In this document: piece by piece, positions 8,753-16,286 of the stretch
How positions within the stretch are numbered: position 1 is the stretch's first letter
Layout: each line of letters starts with the position of its first letter
DNA from: Acidibrevibacterium fodinaquatile
Lineage (GTDB): Bacteria > Pseudomonadota > Alphaproteobacteria > Acetobacterales > Acetobacteraceae
DNA length: 64,000 nucleotides
Direction: 5' to 3'
NCBI RefSeq assembly: GCF_003352165.1
Contig: NZ_CP029176.1
Span: 930,001 to 994,000 of the forward strand
Program-made: the position numbers and the translations under genes
The notes under the pieces: generated by a model
What the model saw: the letters and a program-made list of their open reading frames with translations, nothing else
Told to the model about the DNA's origin: nothing
The model's database searches: none

Positions 8753-10017
8753 CACCGGTCAGCGCCCTGCTGCTGGCCATCGCGGGCCTTTTCGGGCTCG
8801 TCTGGCTATCGCTCTGGCGTGATGTCAGGCGGCTGGAGGCGGCGCTTGGCGCGGCGTTGGGCGAAGGCAAGCGGCCGCTTCGGCCATGGTGGCCGTGGTT
8901 TCGCCGCCTTGCCGATGACATCGAGCGCTTAGCGCGCGGGCGCAGCGAGCAGGCGGCAACCCGGGCGCGCCTTGCCCAAGCCGGGGCGTTGATCGTCGAG
9001 CGTCTGCCCGACCCGCTGATCGTGCTCGGCGCCGATCGCGGCGTTCGCCAGGCCAATGGCGCGGCGCGTGCGGCGTTCGGCGAGGATATTGCCGCCGTCT
9101 TGCGCCATCCGACGCTGCGCGCCGCGATCGATCGTGCCTATGCCGAGCGCGCGACGCAGTCGGTCGCTTTCTCGCTGCCGGTGCCGGTGCAGCGTGAGGT
9201 CCGCGCGAGCGTCGTGCATCTGCTGCAGGAACTGCCCGATGGTGGCGCGGCGATCGTGGTGCTCGCCGACCGTTCGCGCGAGCAGGCGGTGGAGCGGATG
9301 CGGGCCGATTTCGTCGCCAATGCCAGCCACGAACTCCGCACCCCGCTCGCGAGCCTGATCGGCTTCATCGACACCCTGCGCGGCCCCGCCGCCGATGACC
9401 CGGCGGCGCAGGCCCGCTTCCTCGGCATCATGGCCGAGCAGGCGGCGCGGATGAACCGGCTGATCGACGATCTCCTGCGCCTCTCGCGGATCGAGGTCGA
9501 TGAGCATCTGCCGCCAACCAGCCGGGTCGATCTCCGCGCTTTGCTGCTGCGCCTTGCCGCCGCTTTCGAGGTGCGGCTCGCCGAGCGCGGGATGCGGCTC
9601 GAGCTTGCGCTCCCCGAAACGCTGCCCGAGATCCCTGGCGATCATGACCAGATCGTCCAGGTCGGGCAGAATCTGCTCGACAACGCCCTCAAATATGGCC
9701 GCGACGGCGGCATCGTGCGGCTGGCCGCGCAGGCGACAGGGGCGCCGGGTCGCCCCGGTGTCGCGATCGTCGTCGAGGATGACGGGCCGGGAATACCGCG
9801 CGACCATCTGCCGCGCCTCACCGAGCGCTTTTACCGCGTCGACAAGGGCCGCTCGCGCGCCGCCGGCGGCACCGGGCTCGGTCTTGCCATCGTCAAACAC
9901 GTGGTCAACCGCCATCGCGGCCAGCTGACCATCGAGAGCGAGGAGGGCCACTTCGCCCGCTTCACCGTCTGGCTGCCGGCCGGCGAGCCGGCCGCGTCAG
10001 ATGGAGATAAGAAATAA
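8749..10017 (+). CDS. PhoR-like sensor histidine kinase with probable CTG start
   Basis: Sensor kinase with a membrane helix (VSALLLAIAGLFGLVWLSLW, just after the start), a PAS-like region (LIVLGADRGVRQANGAARAAF), a HisKA box NASHELRTPLASL with the phosphorylated His at about residue 194, an N box QNLLDNALKYG, and G boxes VEDDGPGIP and GGTGLGLAIVKHV. No ATG, GTG or TTG exists in frame between the stop at 8581 and TTG 8857, which would delete the membrane helix. CTG 8749 overlaps the upstream stop as CTGA and follows GGCGAGG by about 8 nt, so it is my preferred start. No response regulator is adjacent. The domain plan matches PhoR; the stimulus is unknown. Confidence 0.75.
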   Translation: MTPVSALLLAIAGLFGLVWLSLWRDVRRLEAALGAALGEGKRPLRPWWPWFRRLADDIERLARGRSEQAATRARLAQAGALIVERLPDPLIVLGADRGVRQANGAARAAFGEDIAAVLRHPTLRAAIDRAYAERATQSVAFSLPVPVQREVRASVVHLLQELPDGGAAIVVLADRSREQAVERMRADFVANASHELRTPLASLIGFIDTLRGPAADDPAAQARFLGIMAEQAARMNRLIDDLLRLSRIEVDEHLPPTSRVDLRALLLRLAAAFEVRLAERGMRLELALPETLPEIPGDHDQIVQVGQNLLDNALKYGRDGGIVRLAAQATGAPGRPGVAIVVEDDGPGIPRDHLPRLTERFYRVDKGRSRAAGGTGLGLAIVKHVVNRHRGQLTIESEEGHFARFTVWLPAGEPAASDGDKK

Positions 10018-10068
10018 CTATTTCGTTGACGCTGTCCGCCGCCCCGGCTAAACCCGCGAGGAACGTCC

Positions 10069-10899
10069 ATGCCACCGATCAAGAACCCGGAAGTCAGGGG
10101 CAGCCCGATGCCGCCAGAGGCCGAAACATCGTCATCCGCTTTCCTCAGCGTCGAAAGGCGCGGCGCCGTTGCGCTGCTCCATCTCGCGCGGCCGGAAAAA
10201 CGGAACGCCCTCAATGATGCGCTCATCACCGCGCTCGGCGCCTTCTTCGCCGCACCGCCCGAGGGCGTGCGTGTCGCGATTGTGGCCGGGCACGGCGCGC
10301 ATTTCTCCGCCGGGCTCGATCTTTCCGACATCACGGAAAAGGATGCGACCGCCGGGATGTTCCACAGCCGCCTCTGGCATCGGGCCTTCCGCCAGATTGC
10401 CGAGGGGACGCTCCCGGTGATCGCGGTGCTGCATGGCGCAGTGATCGGCGGCGGGCTCGAACTCGCCAGCGCCTGCCATGTGCGGGTTGCCGAACGCTCT
10501 GCCTATTACGCGCTGCCTGAGGGGCAGAGAGGGATTTTCGTCGGTGGCGGCGGCTCGGTGCGGCTGCCGCGTCTGATCGGGCTCTCCCGCATGACCGACA
10601 TGATGCTGACCGGCCGCGTGTTCAGCGCCGAGGAAGGCCAGACGATTGGCCTTAGCAATTATCTCGTGGAGGACGGCGCCGGGCTCGCGCTCGCCCTCGA
10701 TCTCGCGGCGAAGGTGGCGGCGAACGCGCCGCTCACCAATTTCGCGGTGCTGCACGCGCTGCCGCGCATCGCCGAAGCCGACCGCGAAGGCGGCTTCCTC
10801 GCCGAGACCCTGATGGCGGGGATCTCGGTCGCCGATCAGGAGGCCAAAGCGCGCTTGCACGCGTTTCTTGAAGGACGGGCGGCGAAGATCGCGCCGTAG
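10069..10899 (+). CDS. Crotonase / enoyl-CoA hydratase-family protein of hydroxycinnamate cluster
   Basis: 276-residue crotonase-fold protein. The oxyanion-hole glycines sit in AHFSAGLDLSDI and AVIGGGLELASACHVR. GAGGAA 6-11 nt before ATG 10069 supports this start; ATG 10108 is an alternative. It heads the operon with feruloyl-CoA synthase, thiolase and thioesterase, so it likely hydrates, and possibly cleaves, a hydroxycinnamoyl-CoA thioester. I cannot tell from sequence alone whether it performs the retro-aldol cleavage of Ech/HCHL enzymes (giving an aldehyde plus acetyl-CoA) or only hydration ahead of a thiolytic route. Confidence 0.75.
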   Translation: MPPIKNPEVRGSPMPPEAETSSSAFLSVERRGAVALLHLARPEKRNALNDALITALGAFFAAPPEGVRVAIVAGHGAHFSAGLDLSDITEKDATAGMFHSRLWHRAFRQIAEGTLPVIAVLHGAVIGGGLELASACHVRVAERSAYYALPEGQRGIFVGGGGSVRLPRLIGLSRMTDMMLTGRVFSAEEGQTIGLSNYLVEDGAGLALALDLAAKVAANAPLTNFAVLHALPRIAEADREGGFLAETLMAGISVADQEAKARLHAFLEGRAAKIAP

Positions 10900-10969
10900 G
10901 CGAACGCCGGCGGTCCCGGCCGCAAGGGGCAATATCCCCCGCGGCGACACGCCGGGGCGAGGAGGGAAC

Positions 10970-12781
10970 ATGACGACAAATGAGGTGGTCCCGGTCCGGC
11001 TCGCGGTGCCTGAGATGGCGATCACGCGGGACGCCGATGGCACCATCCGGGCGCGGGCGAAAACGCCGCTCGGGGCTTATCCGGCGCGGCTGACGGCGCG
11101 GCTCGAACACTGGGCGGGGCTCGCGCCTGATCGCGTCTTTCTTGCCGAGCGCACACAAGACGGCACCGGCTGGCGGCGCATCACCTATGCCGAGACACTG
11201 GCGGCGGTCACGGCGCTCGGCCAGGCGCTGCTCGATCGCGATCTCTCGCCCGATCGGCCGATCGCCATTCTTTCTGGCAACGGCATCGATCACGCGCTTC
11301 TCGGCCTTGCAGCACAGCATGTCGGCGTGCCGTACGCGCCGATTTCGGTCGCCTATTCGACCTCCGGCGGGGATTTCGCGCGGCTTCGCCACATCCTCGC
11401 GCTGCTCACCCCGGGTCTCGTCTTTGCTGAGGACGGCGCCCGCTTTGCCCCAGCCTTGGCGATCGCGGCGGCGGGCAGCGAGATCGTCGTCTCGCGCAAC
11501 CCGCCGCCCGGGCGGGCGATCTCGCTCTTTGCCGATCTCCTCGCAACTCGCTCTGGCGCGGCGGTCGCGGCGGCGGCCGAACGCGTCGGGCCAGAGACGA
11601 TCGCGAAATTTCTGTTCACCTCGGGCTCGACCGATCTTCCCAAAGGGGTCATCAACACCCAGCGCATGCTGTGCAGCAATCAGGCGATGATCCTCTCGGT
11701 GATGCGCTTTCTTGGCGATGAACCGCCAATGCTGCTCGACTGGCTGCCGTGGAACCACACCTTTGGCGGCAACCATAATTTCGGTATCGCGCTTTATAAT
11801 GGCGGCACGCTTTACATCGATGACGGCCGGCCGGTGGCGGGCGGGATCGCCGCCACGTTGCGCAATCTCCGCGAGATCGCCCCCAACGTTTATTTCAACG
11901 TCCCCAAGGGCTGGGAGGAAATCGCGCTCGCCTGCCGCGACGATGCGGCGCTGCGGGCGCGATTCTTCAGCCGGGCAGCGTTGTTTTTCTATGCCGGGGC
12001 GTCGCTTGCGCAGCATGTCTGGGATTTGCTCGATGACCTCGCGATCGCAACGATTGGCCGGCGTGTCACCATGCTGACCGGGCTTGGCGCGACCGAAACC
12101 GCGCCCTTCGCGCTTTGCTGTCATCCCTCGCACGCACGTTCGGGGATGGTCGGCGTGCCGGCGCCGGGTGTCGAACTAAAACTCGCCAAGGTCGAAGGAA
12201 AATGGGAAGCGCGCCTGCGCGGGCCGAGCATCACGCCGGGCTATTGGCGGGATGCGGCGAAAACCCGTGCGGCGTTCGACGAGGAGGGATTTTATCGCAC
12301 CGGTGATGCGCTCGACTGGATCGATCCCGAAACGCCCGCGTACGGGTTTCGTTTCGACGGCCGGATCGCCGAGGATTTCAAGCTCTCGAGCGGCACCTGG
12401 GTGCATGTCGGGCGGCTCCGGGCGCTGTTGCTCGAACGTCTCGCGCCGCATGTCCGCGATGTCGTGATCGCCGCCCCCGATCGTGATGCGATCGCGGTGC
12501 TCGCGCTTCCCGAACGCGCCGAATACGCAGACGACGCGGCCATCCGCGCCGAGATCGCGCGTCGGCTTGCCGCGTTTGCGCGCGACTATCCGGGAAGCTC
12601 GATGCGGGTCGCGCGGCTTGCGTTTCTCACCGATCCGCTCTCCGTCGATGCCGGCGAGATCACCGATAAAGGCTCGCTCAATCAGCGCGCGATCCTGCGC
12701 AACCGCCCCGCGCTGATCGATCGCCTCTATGCCGAGCCCGCATCCCTGGACATCATCACCGTTGAGGAATTCGCTTCATGA
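10970..12781 (+). CDS. fcs: Feruloyl-CoA synthase (hydroxycinnamate:CoA ligase)
   Basis: 603-residue acyl-adenylate-forming enzyme that activates ferulate or p-coumarate with ATP and CoA. Adenylation motifs: FTSGSTDLPKGVINTQ (P-loop), YAGASLAQHVWDLL and TGLGATETAPF (ATP/substrate), and the YRTGDALDW hinge aspartate. The segments LDWLPWNHTFGGNHNF and EDFKLSSGTWVHVG are typical of the feruloyl-CoA synthase group, where the canonical LKTSGG-like lysine loop is altered. The start at ATG 10970 follows GAGGAGGGA, better than the upstream in-frame start. It overlaps the thiolase by 4 bp. Homologues include CouB-type p-coumarate ligases, so p-coumarate may be the preferred substrate. Confidence 0.88.
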   Translation: MTTNEVVPVRLAVPEMAITRDADGTIRARAKTPLGAYPARLTARLEHWAGLAPDRVFLAERTQDGTGWRRITYAETLAAVTALGQALLDRDLSPDRPIAILSGNGIDHALLGLAAQHVGVPYAPISVAYSTSGGDFARLRHILALLTPGLVFAEDGARFAPALAIAAAGSEIVVSRNPPPGRAISLFADLLATRSGAAVAAAAERVGPETIAKFLFTSGSTDLPKGVINTQRMLCSNQAMILSVMRFLGDEPPMLLDWLPWNHTFGGNHNFGIALYNGGTLYIDDGRPVAGGIAATLRNLREIAPNVYFNVPKGWEEIALACRDDAALRARFFSRAALFFYAGASLAQHVWDLLDDLAIATIGRRVTMLTGLGATETAPFALCCHPSHARSGMVGVPAPGVELKLAKVEGKWEARLRGPSITPGYWRDAAKTRAAFDEEGFYRTGDALDWIDPETPAYGFRFDGRIAEDFKLSSGTWVHVGRLRALLLERLAPHVRDVVIAAPDRDAIAVLALPERAEYADDAAIRAEIARRLAAFARDYPGSSMRVARLAFLTDPLSVDAGEITDKGSLNQRAILRNRPALIDRLYAEPASLDIITVEEFAS

Positions 12782-14001
12782 GCCAAGGTCTTTTCGCATC
12801 CTGGCCGGATGTCTGGCTGTTCGATGGTGTGCGCACGCCCTTCGTCGATTACAATGGCGCGCTTGCTTTGGTCTCGCCGACCGATCTCGGGATCAAGGTG
12901 GCGCGTGAGGCGATCGCGCGCGCCGGGATTACGCCTGAGGCGATCGGCAGCGTGGTCGCGGGTTCGGTCGCGCAGGCGAGTTTCGATGCCTATATGCTGC
13001 CCCGTCATATCGGGCTCTATGCCGGCTTGCCGCAGGCGACACCGGCGCATCTCGTCCAGCGTGTCTGCGGCACCGGGATCGAAGCTCTGATGCAAGGGGC
13101 GGACGCCATCACCCATCGCGGCCTGGATGCGGCGCTTTGCGTCGGCTCTGAAAGCATGAGCCGCAACCCCATCGCCGCCTACACCCATCGCGGCGGGTTT
13201 CGCATGGGGCAAGTCGAATTCAAGGATTTTCTTTGGGAGGCACTGCTCGATCCGGCGCCGGGCAAGACCATGGGCGAAACCGCCGAGGCCCTAGCGCTGC
13301 GCTATGACATTCCGCGTGCCGAGGTTGATCGTTTCGCCGCCCAAAGTTTTGCACGCGCGATCGCGGCTGCGGAATTTCGCGCCGGCGAGATCGTTCCCGT
13401 GGTGAGCGAAAGTTTTGCCCGCGACGGTCTTCATGATCGCGGCATTCGGCTCGCGCGCGGGGTTGCCGAGGTGAGCCTCGACACCCATGTGCGGCCATCG
13501 CCACGCGCCGTGCTCGAAAAATTGCCGCCGGCGTTCGGGGGTGTGCAGACCGGCGGCAATAGTTCGGCGATCGTCGATGGCGCAGCGGCGGCGGTGATCG
13601 GTCGGAAATCGCTTGCCGTGCGACGGCCGCTTGCGCGCCTGGTCGCCGGGGTTGCGATCGGCTGTGCGCCCGAGATCATGGGGATCGGCCCGGTGCCGGC
13701 GATCGAGACGCTGCTTGCGCGCACGGGGCTTTCGCTCGATGCGATCGGCCGCGTTGAGATCAATGAGGCGTTCGGCGCGCAGGTGCTCGCTTGCGCCCGC
13801 GCGCTCGAACTCGATGAAGCGCGGCTCAACGTCAATGGCGGCGCGATCGCGATCGGCCATCCGCTGGCCGCGACCGGGCTGCGCCTGACGCTGACGCTGG
13901 CGCGCGAAATGCAGCGCGCGGGGGTGCGCTTCGGCATCGCCTCGGCCTGCATCGGCGGCGGCCAAGGTATCGCCCTTTTGGTCGAAAATGCCGAGGTTTG
14001 A
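12778..14001 (+). CDS. Thiolase-family acyl-CoA acyltransferase
   Basis: 407-residue thiolase. The nucleophilic cysteine is in VQRVCGTGIEAL (about residue 99), the catalytic histidine in AIAIGHPLAATG and the second cysteine in SACIGGGQG. In a hydroxycinnamate operon it would cleave a 3-ketoacyl-CoA to acetyl-CoA and an aroyl-CoA; the beta-oxidative route also needs a 3-hydroxyacyl-CoA dehydrogenase, which is not encoded nearby. It is translationally coupled to fcs by an ATGA overlap, and the downstream thioesterase starts 6 bp later. Confidence 0.85.
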   Translation: MSQGLFASWPDVWLFDGVRTPFVDYNGALALVSPTDLGIKVAREAIARAGITPEAIGSVVAGSVAQASFDAYMLPRHIGLYAGLPQATPAHLVQRVCGTGIEALMQGADAITHRGLDAALCVGSESMSRNPIAAYTHRGGFRMGQVEFKDFLWEALLDPAPGKTMGETAEALALRYDIPRAEVDRFAAQSFARAIAAAEFRAGEIVPVVSESFARDGLHDRGIRLARGVAEVSLDTHVRPSPRAVLEKLPPAFGGVQTGGNSSAIVDGAAAAVIGRKSLAVRRPLARLVAGVAIGCAPEIMGIGPVPAIETLLARTGLSLDAIGRVEINEAFGAQVLACARALELDEARLNVNGGAIAIGHPLAATGLRLTLTLAREMQRAGVRFGIASACIGGGQGIALLVENAEV

Positions 14002-14007
14002 GCCGGC

Positions 14008-14433
14008 ATGTTCGTCAATACCATGACCCGTCTCATCGAATGGGGCGATTGCGACCCGGCCGGCATCGTGTTCTACCCGCGCTATTTCGCGATGTTCGAT
14101 ACCGCGACCGCATTGTTGTTTCAGGCGGCGCTAGGGATCGACAAGGCGGCGATGCTGGCGCGCTTTGGCATTGCTGGTTTCCCGATGGTCGACACGCGCG
14201 CGCGGTTTCTTACCGCGCTGAGTTTCGGCGCCACCGTTCGTATCGAGTCGTCCGTCACCGCCCTCGGCCGCTCGAGTTTCGGCATTCGTCACGCGCTGTT
14301 CGACGGGGAGGCGTGTGCCGTCGAAGGCGAGGAGACGCGGGTCTGGACCCGGCGCGATCCCGAGGGGCCGAAGCCCCTCCGGGCCGCGCCTATTCCTGAT
14401 GAGGTGAGGGCGTGCCTCGCGCGGTCGCGGTGA
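14008..14433 (+). CDS. Hotdog-fold acyl-CoA thioesterase (4-hydroxybenzoyl-CoA thioesterase family)
   Basis: 141-residue single hotdog domain. The family signature EWGDCDPAGIVFYPRYF near the N-terminus (about residues 11-27) contains the catalytic Asp of 4-hydroxybenzoyl-CoA thioesterases. Following the thiolase, it could release 4-hydroxybenzoate or vanillate from the aroyl-CoA product and recycle CoA. Its last 44 bp overlap the convergent MarR gene end. Confidence 0.82.
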   Translation: MFVNTMTRLIEWGDCDPAGIVFYPRYFAMFDTATALLFQAALGIDKAAMLARFGIAGFPMVDTRARFLTALSFGATVRIESSVTALGRSSFGIRHALFDGEACAVEGEETRVWTRRDPEGPKPLRAAPIPDEVRACLARSR

Positions 14434-14920
14434 GCTGCGCCAGAAGCGCGAGCAGGGTTGGCTTGCCGGCCTCGCCGAGCGCGAGGGCAAGCCGCTGCTC
14501 ATGGTGCGCGATCGCCGCCTCGGCCCGCGCGAGCAGGGTCGTGCCGTTTGCGGTCAGGAAGAGGGCGAAGGCGCGCCGATCGCTCTCCATCCGGTCGCGG
14601 GTGACGAGGCCGCGCGCTTCCAGCCCGTCGAGCAGGGGGACGAAATTGGTGCGCTTGATCCCGAGCGCCTCGGCCACTTGGCTCGCGCGGATGCCGGGAT
14701 TTTCCCGCAGCATCAGCAGCACCGAATATTGCCCGGGACGAAGATCGAGATCGGCGACGGCGCGATGGAAATCCTGGAAAACCGCGATCTGCGCCAGTCT
14801 CAGGGCAAAGCCGATATGCCCGGGCAATGTGCCGAGGGAAACCTCGATTTTGGTGGGGCTGCGTTTGCCTTTGGCGGTCGGGGTCTTGCCCGATCCTGGC
14901 GTTTCCATCACGTCTGACAT
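14390..14920 (-). CDS. MarR-family regulator, probable hydroxycinnamoyl-CoA sensor
   Basis: 176-residue winged-helix regulator. The DNA-binding part is ASQVAEALGIKRTNFVPLLD, followed by the wing (RDRMESDRRAFALFL). It lies between the catabolic genes and the binding-protein gene, the position of CouR in Rhodopseudomonas palustris, a MarR protein that is released by p-coumaroyl-CoA. That ligand is inferred by context. The first 25 residues are low complexity, and a start at the second methionine (residue 5) is equally possible. Confidence 0.78.
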   Translation of the reverse strand: MSDVMETPGSGKTPTAKGKRSPTKIEVSLGTLPGHIGFALRLAQIAVFQDFHRAVADLDLRPGQYSVLLMLRENPGIRASQVAEALGIKRTNFVPLLDGLEARGLVTRDRMESDRRAFALFLTANGTTLLARAEAAIAHHEQRLALALGEAGKPTLLALLAQLTATARGTPSPHQE

Positions 14921-14936
14921 GCTGTCATTCTATAAG

Positions 14937-14954
14937 CGCCTTCGTCGAAAGGCG
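14937..14954. promoter_or_regulatory. Candidate MarR operator
   Basis: Inverted repeat CGCCTT-N6-AAGGCG in the 75-bp region between the MarR gene and the binding-protein gene it faces. The size and place fit a MarR dimer site controlling both. A different palindrome, GAAATA-N2-TATTTC at 10011-10024, precedes the crotonase, so the two promoters do not share an obvious sequence; confidence is therefore low. Confidence 0.3.
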
Positions 14955-14995
14955 ACAGGCGGAAAACACTGTCGCGCAAGGGAGGCGCGGTCGTC

Positions 14996-16195
14996 ATGAA
15001 AAAACATTTTTACGTCCTCTTGGCCCTTCTGGTGTTGCCGGTCCTCGCCGAAGCCGCCGAGCCGCTCAAGCTTGGTGTCCTCAATGATCTTTCCGGCGTC
15101 TATGCGGATTATCAGGGGCGCGGCTCGGTGATCGCGGCCGAGATGGCGGCCGAGGATTATGGCGGCAGCGTCATGGGGCGCAAAATCGAGATCATCGCCG
15201 GCGATCATCAGAACAAGCCCGATATTGGCCTTGCGATCGCGCGCCGCTGGTTCGACACCGAAGGGGTGGATGCGGTGCTCGACGTGCCGAATTCGGCGAT
15301 CGCGCTCGCGGTGGCTGATCTCGCGCGCGAGAAGAACAAGGTCTTCATCGGCTCGGGCGCCGGCACCGCGCTATTGACCGGCGCCAAATGCTCACCCAAC
15401 ACCATCCATTGGACGTTCGATACCTGGGAGGTCGGGCACGCGTTGGGGCGCGCGGTCGTTGCCGAAGGCGGCAAGAAATGGTTTTTTCTCACCGCCGATT
15501 ATACCTTCGGCTATGATCTCGAGACCTCGATGACGGAGGCGGTGCGTGCCGCCGGGGGCGAGGTGATGGGTTCCGTCCGGCATCCGCTCGGCACCAGCGA
15601 TTTTTCGAGCTATCTCCTGAAGGCGCAGGATTCCGGGGCGGATGTGCTCGGCCTTGCCAATGCCGGCGGCGATACCGCGACCGCGATCAAGGAGGCGCAG
15701 GAGTTTGGCCTCACGCAAAAGATGAAAATGGCCGGACCGATCGTCAACATCAACATCATCGAGGCGATCGGCCTTCCCAGCGCTCAGGGCTTGCTCGCGG
15801 TGACGCCCTTCTATTGGGACATGACGCCGGCAACCCGCGCCTTCGCCCAGCGCTTCAGCGCCCGCCATCCTCAGCACATCATGCCGAATGATATGCAGGC
15901 CGGGGTTTATGCCGCGACGCTCGCTTATCTCAAGGCGGTTGCGGCCCGCGCTGGCGACAGCAGCGATGGCCGCGCGGTGGTTGCCGAGATGAAGAAGAAG
16001 CCCGCCGAGGATCCGTTGTTCGGGGAAAGCGTGATCCGCGCTGATGGGAGGGTTATGCACCCGGTCTATCTCATGGCGACGAAAACGCCGGCCGAAAGCC
16101 ACGGCAACTGGGATTTCTTCAAACTGGTGACAACCGTGCCGGCGGATCAAGCCTTCCGACCGCTCGCCGACGGCCATTGTCCATTGGTACCTTAA
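14996..16195 (+). CDS. ABC-type periplasmic binding protein (type I fold) for aromatic/branched-chain substrates
   Basis: 399-residue secreted protein with a clear signal peptide (LLVLPVLAEAAEP, cleavage about residue 21) and a LivK/urea-type type I binding fold (LKLGVLNDLSGVYADYQG at the mature N-terminus). Members of this group beside hydroxycinnamate genes, such as CouP of R. palustris, bind p-coumarate and related acids. No ABC permease or ATPase genes follow; the transport partners must be elsewhere. It ends ahead of a composite repeat and the convergent aminopeptidase gene. Confidence 0.82.
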   Translation: MKKHFYVLLALLVLPVLAEAAEPLKLGVLNDLSGVYADYQGRGSVIAAEMAAEDYGGSVMGRKIEIIAGDHQNKPDIGLAIARRWFDTEGVDAVLDVPNSAIALAVADLAREKNKVFIGSGAGTALLTGAKCSPNTIHWTFDTWEVGHALGRAVVAEGGKKWFFLTADYTFGYDLETSMTEAVRAAGGEVMGSVRHPLGTSDFSSYLLKAQDSGADVLGLANAGGDTATAIKEAQEFGLTQKMKMAGPIVNINIIEAIGLPSAQGLLAVTPFYWDMTPATRAFAQRFSARHPQHIMPNDMQAGVYAATLAYLKAVAARAGDSSDGRAVVAEMKKKPAEDPLFGESVIRADGRVMHPVYLMATKTPAESHGNWDFFKLVTTVPADQAFRPLADGHCPLVP

Positions 16196-16211
16196 GGATC
16201 TTCCTCGGCGC

Positions 16212-16275
16212 GGGCAGTGCCGCAGGCACTGCCCCACGGACAAAAGTTTTTTGGTTCTTTTTTACAAAAAAGAAC
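16212..16275. repeat. Composite intergenic repeat (copy 2: GC hairpin plus one AT arm)
   Basis: A perfect GC-rich hairpin, GGGCAGTGCC-GCA-GGCACTGCCC (16212-16234), is followed by the AT arm in inverted orientation relative to copy 1 (CAAAAGTTTTTTGG then GTTCTTTTTT and its complement, 16241-16275). It lies between convergent genes (binding protein and aminopeptidase P) and may work as a bidirectional terminator. Confidence 0.85.
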
Positions 16276-16286
16276 TTCCCTTACCC

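Noticed and set aside
8857-10017. Histidine kinase starting at TTG 8857 as a soluble protein
   Set aside because: It would discard an in-frame membrane helix and the coiled region expected for PhoR-like kinases.
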